From contig NZ_JNXT01000038.1 in NCBI RefSeq assembly GCF_000716675.1, forward strand, positions 1 through 64,000: a DNA stretch of 64,000 nucleotides, given 5' to 3'. Positions 54,401-64,000 of this stretch are shown here, in pieces (the first letter of the stretch is position 1; the number at the start of each line of letters is the position of its first letter). Position numbers and translations under genes: made by a program. This DNA comes from Streptomyces alboflavus (lineage in GTDB: Bacteria; Actinomycetota; Actinomycetes; Streptomycetales; Streptomycetaceae). The notes under the pieces are model-generated. The model was not told the DNA's origin. It ran no database searches and saw only the letters and a program-made list of their open reading frames with translations.

Positions 54401-57400
54401 GTCCAGGAAGGCGTTGGCCGCGGCGTAGTTGCCCTGGCCGCCGATGCCCATGGAGCCCGCGACGGACGAGAACAGCACGAACGCCGTCAGCCGGTCGTCG
54501 TCGTGCGTCAACTCGTGGAGGTTCAGGGCCGCTTGGGCCTTGGGGCGGAACACGGTGGCGAACCGGTCGGCCGTGAGGCTGTCGAGGACTCCGTCGTCGA
54601 GGACGCCCGCCGTGTGGAACACACCGGTCAACGGCACATCGTCCGGAATCTCGCCCAAGACCCGCGCGAGCGCCTCCCGGTCCGCCGCGTCACACGCAGC
54701 GACCGTCACCCGTACACCCAACCCCTCCAACTCCGTCCGCAGATCGACGGCACCCGGAGCGTCCAGACCACGACGGCTCGTCAACAGCACATGACCGGCA
54801 CCCGCACGCACCGCCCACCGCGCCACATGACCACCCAGCGCACCCGTACCACCCGTGATCAACACCGTGCCGCCACCGGCCGACCACTCCCCCACCGACG
54901 ACTCGCCGAGCGCGGCAGCGCCCGAGGGCACCCGCACCAGCCTGCGCGCGAACACGCCGGAGCCGCGCACCGCCACCTGGTCCTCACCCGAGGCCGACGC
55001 GGCGGCCAGGGCGTCGGCGAGCCGGAGCCGGGACCGCTCGTCGGCGTGTTCGGGCAGGTCGACGAGGCCGCCCCAGAGCTGGGGCTGTTCCAGGGCGGCG
55101 ACGCGGCCCATGCCCCACACGGGGGCCTGTGCGGGAGCCGTCGGGCGGTCCGAGCGGCCGGTGCTCACGGCGCCGCTGGTGGCGGCCCACAGGGGTGCCG
55201 CCACGTCGATGTCGCCCAGGGCCTGGAGGAGGGCGAGGACGCCTTCGAGGCCGGTGGTGACGGTCGGGTGCGCCGATCCCTCGGACGCGTCGAGGGCCAG
55301 CAGGCAGAGCACGCCCTGGGGGCGGCCGGTGCCCGAGTCGACCTGTACGTCGAGGAGTTCGCGGAGCTTGGCACCGAGAATGTCACGGCGTGTCTCCTCG
55401 GGGCGGACCGCGATCCGGGCCACGCGCGCGCCGCGGGCTTCGAGGCCCGCGCTCGCGGCGGCGATCCACGGGTACGCGTCGTCGTCCGCCGGGGCGACCA
55501 CCCACCACGTACCGTCGAAGGCCGCCGGGGCGAGGCCGGTCAGCGGCTTCCACGACTCCTGGTAGAGCCACCGCCCGACCGTGGAGGCCTCGCGCCGCTG
55601 CCGCCGCCAGGACGAGAGCACCGGAAGCACCTCGCGGAGGGCGCCCACGCCGTCGGCCGCGCCCTCCGCGCCCAGCTCGGCGCTCAGCGACTCCAGGTCG
55701 CCACGCTCCACGGCCTCCCAGAACCGTGCCTCCACCTCGTCGACGCCCAGGTCACCGCGACGGGCGACGGCCGCGGCGGTCGCGGACAGGTCGAGCCAGT
55801 AGTGGTCGCGCTGGAAGGCGTACGTGGGCAGGTCGACGCGGCGGCGCGCCTCGACCGGGGCGTAGAACGGCGTCCAGTCGACGTCGCAGCCGCGCGCGTG
55901 CAGTTGGGCGAGGGCGGCGAGGAACGTGGCCGGTTCCGGGCGGTCCTTGCGCACCGCCGCGACGAGCCCTGCCTGGGCGCCCGGCTCGGTGATCGTGTCG
56001 TGGGCCATCGCCGTGAGCACCGAGTCCGGGCCCAGCTCGAGGACGGTCGACACGCCTTGCGCGGTGAGGGCCCCGAGTCCGTCGTGGAAGCGGACGGCCT
56101 CGCGGATGTGCCGGACCCAGTAGTCGGGGTCCTTGAGCTGGTGTGCTTCCGCGAGTTCACCCGTGACGTTGGAGACGACGGGCAACTTCGGGTCCTGGTA
56201 CGCGAGTCCCCGCGCGACCGCGCGGAACTCGTCCAGGATGGGGTCCATCAGCGGCGAGTGGAAAGCGTGCGACACCTTCAGCCACCGCACCTTGCGGCCC
56301 TCACCGCGAAGCTTCTCCTCCAGGCCCTCCAGGGCCGTGCGGTCGCCGGAGAGCACGACCTGCGAAGGACCGTTCACCGCAGCGACGCCCACCTTCTCGG
56401 ACAAGCCCTCAAGGAGGGGCAGTACGTCGGCCTCCGCGGCCTGCACCGCCAGCATCGCGCCGCCCGCCGGGAGCGACTGCATCAACCGGCCGCGCGCGGC
56501 GACCAGTTGAGCCGCGTCCTCCAGCGACCACAGCCCCGCGATGTACGCGGCCGTCAGCTCACCGATCGAATGCCCGCCCAAGATCTCCGGCCGCACACCG
56601 AAGGACTCGACCAGACGGAACAGAGCCACCTCGAAGGCGAACAGGGCGGGCTGCGCGTACTCAGTCCGCTCCAGCAGCTCGGCGTCCGCACCGAACATCA
56701 CCGACTGGACAGAACGCTCCAGCAGCCCATCCAGGTGCGCACACACCTCGTCCAGCGCATCCGCGAACACCGGGAACGCCTCGTACAACTCCTTGCCCAT
56801 CCCGACCCGCTGACTGCCCTGGCCCGTGAAGAGGACCCCGAGGCGACCCTCGACCACCGAGCCGGTCACGACCCCCGGACCGCCGGAGGCGACCGCGCCG
56901 AGACCGGCCAGGAACTCCTCCCGCTCCCGCCCGAAGACGACCGCCCGGTGCTCGTGCAGGGCACGCCCCGACAGCAGCGACCAGCCCACGTCGACGGCGT
57001 CGAGGTCCTCGCACCCGGCCAGGTGCTCGCGCAGGTTGTCCGCCTGGGCCCGCAGCGCCTCCGCGCCGCGCGCCGACACCACCCACGGCACCACGGCCAC
57101 GGTCGGCGGCGTGTCACCGACGGGGTCGGCCGCCTCGGCGGGCTCGACCGGCTGGGCCTGCTCGACGATCACGTGGGCGTTGGTGCCGCTCACGCCGAAC
57201 GACGACACGCCCGCGCGGCGCGGCGCGCCGCCTGCGCGGCCCGGCCACTCCCGGGCCTCCGTCAGGAGCTCGACGGCGCCCGCCGACCAGTCCACGTGGG
57301 AGCTGGGCTCGTCCACGTGCAGGGTCGGGGGCAGCACGCCTTCCCGCATCGCCATGACCATCTTGATGACGCCCGCGACACCGGCGGCGGCCTGGGTGTG

Positions 57401-60400
57401 CCCGATGTTGGACTTGACGGAGCCCAGCCACAGCGGCTCGCGCCCGTCCGGACCCTCCGGCCGCGTCTGCCCGTAGGTGGCGAGGAGCGCCTGGGCCTCG
57501 ATCGGGTCACCGAGCGTCGTGCCCGTGCCGTGCGCCTCGACGGCGTCGACGTCACCGGCCGAGAGACCGGCGCTCTCCAACGCGGCCCGGATGACTCGCT
57601 GTTGGGAGGGTCCGTTGGGGGCGGTCAGGCCGTTGCTGGCACCGTCCTGGTTGACGGCGGAGCCACGCACGACCGCGAGCACTTCGTGGCCGTTGCGGCG
57701 GGCGTCCGAAAGACGCTCCAGGAGCAGCAGGCCGACGCCCTCGCCCCAGCCCGTGCCGTCGGCGGCCTCCGCGAACGCCTTGCAGCGGCCGTCCGTGGCG
57801 AGGCCGCGCTGGCGGCTGAACTGCACGAAGGTGTCGGGGGACGACATGACGGTCACGCCGCCCGCGAGGGCCATGTCGCACTCGCCCTGGCGCAGCGCCT
57901 GCGCCGCGAGATGCAGCGCCACGAGGGACGCCGAGCAGGCCGTGTCGACGGTCACCGCCGGGCCTTCGAGGCCGAAGGCGTACGACAGGCGGCCGGACAT
58001 GACGCTCACCGCGTTGCCGGTGAGGACGTGGCTCTCGATGTCCTGGGGGACGGCGGCCATGCGGGAGATGTAGTCGTCGCCGTTGGAGCCGACGAAGACG
58101 CCCGCGCGGGTGCCGCGCAGGGTCGTCGGGTCGATGCCCGCGCGCTCGAACAACTCCCATGACGTCTCCAGGAGATGGCGCTGCTGCGGGTCCATGGCGA
58201 GGGCCTCGCGCGGCGAGATGCCGAAGAAGTCCGCGTCGAACTCGCCCGCGCCGGAAAGGAAGCCGCCCTCGCGGACGTACGTCTTGCCCGCGCGGTCGGG
58301 GTCCGGGTCGTAGAGGTCGGCGAGGTCCCAGCCGCGGTCGCCCGGGAACTCGCCCATGGCGTCGCGGCCCTCGGCGACCAGGCGCCACAGGTCCTCGGGG
58401 CCGCGCACACCGCCGGGGAAGCGGCAGCTCATCGCCACTATGGCGATGGGGTCGCTGTCCGTGGAGGTGGTGTCGGCGGAGGCGGTGCGGGGCTCCGTGG
58501 CGGCCCCGGCCGTCTCGGACCCGAAGGTCTCCTCGGCCAAGTAGGCGGCGAGTACGAGGGAGTTGGGGTAGTCGAAGACGAGGGAGGCGGGCAGGCGCAG
58601 ACCCGTGGCCGCCTGGACGCGGTTGCGCAGTTCCACGGCGGTGAGGGAGTCGAAGCCGAGATCGCGGAACGCGCGGCCCGGGTCGATGGCCTCGGGCGCG
58701 GAGTGCCCGAGCACGGCGGCGGCCTGGGCGCGGACGAAGGTGACGAGGGCCGCGTCGCGCTCCGCCGCGGGGAGGGGGGCGAGCCGGCGTATCCAGTCGG
58801 GTCCGGTGACGGTGCGGCCGCTGGTGTCGGGGGTGTCGTCCGCCGGGGCGGCGGTCCGCTCCCGCACCTCGGGGATCGCGGTGAAGAGGGGGTTGGGGCG
58901 GGCCGCGACGAAGCCGGGCAGGAAGGTGTCCCAGTCGACGGCGGCGATGACGACGCTCGCGTCGCCGCGCCCGACGGCGTCCCGCAGGGCGGCGACGGCA
59001 CGCTCGGGCGGCATCGGCGGCATGCCGTCGCGCCGGGTCCGCTCGGCGCGCACGGCGGTGTCGGCGAGCCCGGCGCCGTCCCACGTGCCCCACGCGACGG
59101 AGGTGGCGGGCAGGCCGTCGGCGCGGCGCTGTTCGGCGAGGGCGTCCAAGTAGGCGTTGGCGGCGGCGTAGTTCGCCTGGCCCGCGTTGCCGAGGGCGCC
59201 GGATGCCGACGAGTACAGGACGAACGCGTCCAGGTCCAGGTCCCGGGTGAGGTCGTGCAGGTGGGCGGCCGCCGGGGACTTCGGGCGCAGCACGCCGTCG
59301 AGGCGTCCGGGGGTGAGGCCGTCGACGGTCCCGTCGTCCAGGACTCCGGCCGTGTGCACGACGGCCGTGAGGGGCGCGTCGGCGGGAATCTCGGCCAGGA
59401 CCCGCGCGAGCGCGTCCCGGTCGGCCGCGTCGCAGGCCGCCACGGTCACGCGTGCGCCCGACTCCTCCAGTTCGGCGCGGAGTTCGGCCGCGCCGGGCGC
59501 GTCGAGGCCTCGCCTGCTCGTGAGGATCAGGTGGTCGGCGCCCGCGCCTGCGAGCCAGCGGGCGACGTGCCCGCCGAGCGCGCCCGTGCCGCCCGTGACC
59601 AGGACGGTGCCGCGGGGCGTCCACGGCGTATCACGGGTCAGGTCGGCGCCCGCCGCCTCGCCGCGGAGGAGGCGGCGCACGAAGACGCCGGAGCCGCGCA
59701 CCGCGAGCTGGTCCTCCACGGCGGTGCCGGGGGCGTCCGCGCGGGGCCCGGCGGTGGCCGCGGTGAGGATCGCGGTGAGGCGGGCACCGGCCCGGGTGTC
59801 GCAGGAGCGTGGTACGTCGACGAGTCCGCCCCAGCGGTCGGGGTGTTCGAGCGCGGCGGTCCGGCCGAGTCCCCACAGGTGGGCCTGCGCGGGGTGGTCG
59901 AGGCGGTCGCTGCGGCCCGTGGAGACGGCACCCTCCGTGAGGGCCCACAGGCGGGCCTCGGTGCCGGTGTCGCCGAGGGCCTGGAGGAGGGCCAGGGTGG
60001 CGGCGAGCCCGGCGGGCACGGCCTCGTGCCCGGTCAGGGGGGACTCGTCGAGGCCGAGGAGGGAGAGGACTCCGGTGAGGGGGGTGGTGGGGGTGAGGCT
60101 GTCGAGGGGTGCTTCGGGGCTCGACTCGGCACTGTCGGCGCTCGGCTCGACTCCGTCGGAGGTCGGCTCGGCTCCGTCGGAGGTCGGCTCGGCGGCTTCG
60201 GCGCCCTCGGGCCGCGTACCCCCGCCCGACGCGGAACCACCGCGCCCCGCAGCGGCGACCCCGGCCGCCCCACCCCCGGCCGCCTCCCGCAGCCGCTCGG
60301 CCAGCAGCTCCCGCGTCGCCTCGCCCGCGGCGACGCGCAGCTCGACCGGCGCCGCCCCGGAGCGTGCCAGGGCCTCGACGGCCCCGGTCGCCCACGGGTG

Positions 60401-63400
60401 GTCCGCCGCGCTCTCGGGCAGGACGACCAGCCAGCGCCCGGAGAGGCGGGGGGAGGGCAACTGGCCTGCGGGCAGGGGCTGCCAGGCGATCCGGTAGCGC
60501 CAGCTGTCGATGACGGCACGCTCGCGGCGCCCGCGCCGCCACGCGGACAGGCCGGGCAGGACCTCGCTGAGCGCGCCCTCGGCGACGTCTCCGAGCGTGG
60601 ACGTGAGCTGGTCGACGTCCTCGCGCTCGACGGCCTCCCAGAAGCGGGCCTCGGCCTCGTCCGCGGCGGCGGGCGCCGTGGCGCCGGACGCGCGCTCCTC
60701 GGTCAGCCAGTAGTGGCGGCGCTGGAAGGGGTACGTGGGCAGGTCGACGACGGTGTGCTCGCCGGGCAGCAGGGCGTGCCAGTCCAGCTCGGCGCCGAGG
60801 GCGTGGGCCTCGGCGACGGAGGCGAACAGGCGGTCCGCGCCGCCCTCGTCGCGGCGCAGCGACCCGAGGGTGGCGGCCGGGGTGTCGGCGGCGTCGATGA
60901 CGGCCTGGACCGGGACGGTGAGGACCGGGTGCGGGCTCATCTCCAGGAACAGGGTGTGGCCCTCGGCGAGGAGGCCGCGCGTGGCGTGCTCGAAGAGGAC
61001 GGTGTGGCGCAGGTTGCGGTACCAGTAGTCCGCGTCCATGAGGGTGTCGTCGGTCAGCCAGTCGCCGGTGAGCGTGGAGTACAGCGGCACGTCGGGCGAG
61101 CGGGGCGCGACGGGCGCGAGGACCCGTGCGAGGTGCTCCTCGATGGCTTCGACGTGGGCGGAGTGGGAGGCGTAGTCGACGGGGATGGTGCGGGCGCGGA
61201 TGTCACGGGCCAGGCAGCTCGCGACCAGTTCCTCCAGGGCGCCCGTGGTGCCGGAGACCACCACGTGCGAGGGGCCGTTGACCGCGGCCACGGACAGGTC
61301 GTCGCCCCACGGGGCGAGCATGGCGCGGACCTGCTGCTCGGGCAGGGGTACGGAGACCATGCCGCCGAGCCCGGAGAGTTCGAGGATGGCCTGGCTGCGC
61401 AGCGCGACCACCCAGGCCGCGTCCTCCAGGGACAGCGCGCCCGCGACGCACGCGGCGGCGATCTCGCCCTGGCTGTGCCCGACGACGGCGGCGGGCTCGA
61501 CGCCCGACGCCCGCCACACGGCGGCGAGGGACACCATCACGGCGAACAGGACCGGCTGGACCACGTCCACCCGGTCGAAGTTGTCCCCGCTCAGCTCCTC
61601 GAACAGGTCCCAGTCCACGAACGGGCCGAGCGCGTCGGCGCACTCGCCCATGCGGTCGGCGAACACCGGGCTGGAGTCGAGGAGTTCACGGGCCATCCCG
61701 GCCCACTGCGAGCCCTGCCCGGGGAAGACGAACACCGGCCGGACCGTGCCGCCCTGCGCCCGGCCCGCGACCACGTTCCGGGCGGTCGTGTCACCCTGCG
61801 CCAGCGCATCGAGCCCGGCAAGCAGCTCCTCCCGGTCGCCGCCGAGGACGACACCCCGGTGCTCGAACCGCGACCGCGCCACCGCCAACGACCAGGCGAC
61901 GTCGTCCACTTCGAGGCCGGGCCGCGCCAGCAGATGCGCGCGCAGGCGGGCGGCCTGCGCCCTCAGGGCGGGCTCGGTCTTCGCCGAGAGGGAGACGGGG
62001 ACAAGGCCGGGGATGACGCCAGGGGTGGCAGGGGTGACGTCGGGGCCGGTGGGGGTGAAGCCGGAGGCGGTGTCGGCGGCGAACGCGAACACGTCATCGG
62101 GTACGAGGGCGGGCGCGGCGCCCACGAAGGGCTCACCCCCCGGCGCGCCCCCGGACTCCCCCGCCGACAGTTCCTCCCCCGCCGGAGCGTCGATGGGGGC
62201 ACCCACCGGCTCCACAGCCGAAGCCTCCGCCCGCTCCTCCACCGGAGCCTGCTCCACGATGAGGTGCGCGTTCGTCCCGCTCATCCCGAACGACGACACA
62301 CCCGCGCGCCGGGGCGCCCCGTCGGCCCGCTCGGGCCAGGCCCGCGCCTCGGTCAGGAGTTCCACGGCCCCCGCGGACCAGTCGACGTGCGTGCTCGGCT
62401 CGTCGACGTTCAGGGTCTTCGGGAGCAGGCCGCGGTCGATCGCCTGGACCATCTTGATGACACCGGCGACGCCCGCGGCGGCCTGGGTGTGGCCCACGTT
62501 GGACTTCAGCGAGCCCAGCCACAGCGGTTCCCGGCCGTCGGGGCCCTCGGGGCGGTCCTTGCCGTAGGTGGCGATGAGGGCCTGCGCCTCGATGGGGTCG
62601 CCGAGGGTGGTGCCGGTGCCGTGGGCCTCGACGGCGTCGACGTCGGCGGGCGTGAGGCCCGCGTCGGCGAGGGCGGCACGGATCACGCGCTGCTGAGCGG
62701 GGCCGTTGGGGGCGGTCAGGCCGTTGCTCGCACCGTCCTGGTTCACGGCCGAGCCCCGTACGACGGCGAGGACCTTGTGGCCGTTGCGGCGGGCGTCGGA
62801 CAAGCGCTCCAGGACGAGCATGCCCACGCCCTCGCCCCACGCCGTGCCGTCCGCGGCCTCGGCGAAGGGCTTGCAGCGGCCGTCGGGAGCGAGGCCGCGC
62901 TGACGGCTGAAGGCGAGGAAGGAGCCCGGTGAGGCCATGACGACGACGCCGCCCGCGAGGGCGAGGGCGCACTCGCCCTGCCGCAGCGCCTGCACGGCCA
63001 GGTGCAGGGCGACAAGGGACGACGAGCAGGCCGTGTCGACCGTCATGGTCGGACCCTGCAGGCCGAGGGTGTAGGCGATGCGGCCGGAGGCGACGCTCGC
63101 GGCGGTGCCCGTGACGAGGTAGCCCTCCAGGCCGTCGCCCGCGTCGCTGAGGCGGGGGCCGTACTCCTGGGTCTCGGCGCCGACGAAGACGCCGGTGCCG
63201 GAGTCGCGCAGGGCGGCGGGGTCGATGCCCGCGCGCTCCAGGGCCTCCCAGGACGTCTCCAGGAGGAGGCGCTGCTGCGGGTCGGTCGCGAGGGCCTCGC
63301 GGGGCGAGAGGCCGAAGAAGTCCGCGTCGAACTCGCCCGCGTCGTGCAGGAAGCCGCCCTCGCGGACGTAGCTGGTGCCGGGCCGGTCGGGGTCGGTGTC

Positions 63401-63991
63401 GTACAGGGCGTCGAGGTCCCAGCCGCGGTCGGCGGGGAAGCCGGAGATCGCGTCGGTGCCGTCGGCGACCAGCTGCCACAGCTCGTCGGGGGTCTCGACG
63501 CCGCCGGGCAGACGGCAGCTCATGGCGACGATGGCGACGGGCTCGTCGTCGGCGCGGCGGGCAGCGGCGGGCACGTAGCCCACGTCGGCGCTCTCGAAGA
63601 GTTCGGCGCGCAGATGGCGGGCGAGACTGTCGGCGCTCGGGTAGTCGAAGACGGCGGTGACGGGCAGCTTGAGGCCGGTGGCCCGCTGGAGTCGGCGGTG
63701 CAGCTCCACGGCGGTCAGGGAGTCGAGGCCGAGGTCGAGGAAGGGGCGGGAGAGGTCGCCGGGCGTGCGGGTGCCGTCCGCGCCGCCGAGGACCGCGGCG
63801 ACCTGCTCGGCGACCACGGTACGCAGCCGCCGCTCCTGTTCCGCGCGCGGGCGGCCGTCGAGAGTGGCGCGCAGTTCTTCCGGCTGGTCCTCCGGCCGGC
63901 CTTCCAGCTTGCCTTCCAGCGGAGAAGGGGTTTCCGGGTGAGGCCGGGCCTCCGGGTGAGAATGGGCTGCGAATTCCTCGAAGTCGCTCAT
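48452..63991 (-). CDS. Type I modular PKS, gene 1 (loading ACP and modules 1-3)
   Basis: First subunit: ACP, then KS-AT-KR-ACP twice, then KS-AT-DH-KR-ACP. The ATG at 63991 is only 9 bases from the window edge, with a weak GTGGAA just before it, so a start further upstream cannot be ruled out. The first 45 residues ([20 protein letters not shown] onward) are polar and disordered-looking, and unlike the coiled coils of the other subunits, as expected for a chain-initiating protein. The C-terminus ends [16 protein letters not shown], a docking tail for gene 2. Stop 48452-48454. Breaks: about 52840 (KS3, about 0.12 kb missing), about 51818 and about 51702 (AT3, about 0.13 and 0.19 kb missing). 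Open pieces: 63991-52841, 52839-51818, 51817-51703, 51701-48452. Confidence 0.9.
51695..51710. other. Probable assembly junction in AT3 (about 0.19 kb missing)
   Basis: GTCGTGCGCC (the AHDT motif) is fused to a GTACGTCAG-type segment (the LTY motif). About 60 codons present in AT4, from PVVSN to LTAM, are missing and the frame shifts. Confidence 0.85.
51719..51818. other. Assembly junction in AT3, partner of the 46056-46154 flank
   Basis: The second copy of the identical 99-base segment, ending at 51817. The protein jumps from [11 protein letters not shown] to LRGEGRK; about 0.13 kb present in AT2 is missing and the frame shifts. Confidence 0.9.
52741..52840. other. Assembly junction in KS3, partner of the 18132-18230 flank
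   Basis: Bases 52741-52839 are identical to 18132-18230. Beyond 52839 the KS resumes at NGLTAPNG in another frame. About 0.12 kb, carrying QQRVIRAAL through HGTGTTLGD, is absent. Confidence 0.9.
53780..58460 (-). other. PKS module 2: KS-AT(malonyl)-KR(B)-ACP
   Basis: KS about 58460-57160, active site DTACSAS (Cys 57936-57938). AT about 56850-55960 with GHSIG (Ser 56567-56569) and HAFH near 56258-56270, so malonyl. KR about 55590-54190 with GGTGALGG near 54850 and VLDDG near 54597, B-type; Ser and Tyr of the catalytic triad are in place. ACP about 54030-53780, Ser near 53881 in FKDLGFDSL. No break in this module. Predicted product: D-hydroxyl, which in a desertomycin-type product would become the lactone oxygen. 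Confidence 0.93.
58540..63552 (-). other. PKS module 1: KS-AT(methylmalonyl)-KR(B)-ACP
   Basis: KS about 63552-62245 with DTACSSS (Cys 63026-63028), an ordinary condensing KS rather than a KSQ. AT about 61740-60850 with GHSQG (Ser 61472-61474) and YASH near 61161-61180, so methylmalonyl. KR about 60540-58970 with GGTGALGG near 59595 and VLDDG near 59340 (B-type), Tyr in [10 protein letters not shown] near 59160-59180. ACP about 58790-58540, Ser near 58648. Predicted product: starter carbonyl reduced to a hydroxyl beside a methyl branch. Confidence 0.93.
60143..60184 (-). repeat. 21-base tandem repeat in KR1 linker
   Basis: Two adjacent 21-base units (60143-60163, 60164-60184) differing at one base, encoding [14 protein letters not shown]. 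In the low-complexity Glu/Ser-rich part of the KR1 structural region. Confidence 0.85.
63600..63860 (-). other. Loading acyl carrier protein domain at N-terminus of gene 1
   Basis: An ACP precedes KS1, with [12 protein letters not shown] near 63795-63830, [11 protein letters not shown] with the phosphopantetheine Ser near 63719-63721, and [14 protein letters not shown]. No KSQ, AT or ligase domain lies before it, so its acyl group must come from a separate enzyme. In known amino- or guanidino-acyl primed PKSs such an ACP receives the starter from a discrete acyltransferase. If the ORF extends beyond the window, it could instead be the end of an upstream module. Confidence 0.8.
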
Positions 63992-64000
63992 TGTTCCACT

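Noticed and set aside
62245..63552. KS1 as a decarboxylating KSQ loading domain
   Set aside because: The active-site motif is DTACSSS with Cys; there is no Gln, and an ACP precedes it, so it is an ordinary condensing KS.

Overview
The window is one continuous stretch of a giant modular type I polyketide synthase (PKS) locus from a high-GC actinomycete. Streptomyces is the most likely host, judged from the GC-heavy third codon positions, the short spacers and the actinobacterial PKS docking peptides. All real genes lie on the minus strand, so they read from high to low coordinates. No RNA gene, insertion sequence, CRISPR array, regulator or tailoring gene is visible. No gap between genes exceeds 300 bases; the longest, 283 bases, carries a large hairpin.

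Layout in reading order. Gene 1 (63991-48452): ACP-only loading unit plus modules 1-3. Gene 2 (48336-38774): modules 4-5. Gene 3 (38599-24092): modules 6-8. Gene 4 (23967-9674): modules 9-11. Gene 5 (9390 to beyond base 1): module 12 and most of module 13. Every module has KS, AT and KR; modules 3, 6 and 12 also have DH; ACPs follow. No ER and no thioesterase is present. AT motifs predict methylmalonyl in modules 1, 6, 7, 12 and 13, and malonyl in 2, 3, 4, 5, 8, 9 and 11. Module 10 belongs to the methylmalonyl-like group but lacks the catalytic serine. KRs are B-type except in modules 5, 7, 10 and 13 (A-type).

How the genes work together. Each protein ends or starts with docking peptides that suit the order gene 1>2>3>4>5. 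They would build a long polyol chain carrying one disubstituted and two methyl-substituted double bonds. An ACP at the very start, followed by a methylmalonyl/KR module, is the arrangement expected for amino- or guanidino-acyl primed marginolactones. The methyl and alkene pattern agrees with desertomycin/oasomycin as I remember its structure. The rest of the assembly line would lie to the left, and upstream genes to the right.

Data quality. The reading frames of genes 1-4 are interrupted at eleven places where sequence is missing or, once, duplicated relative to sister modules. Nearly all are frameshifts; one is in frame. Two pairs of breakpoints are flanked by identical copies of exactly 99 bases, which points to contig ends from a short-read de Bruijn assembly joined without gaps. 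I therefore annotate full-length genes and treat the breaks as probable assembly artefacts, not as pseudogenes.
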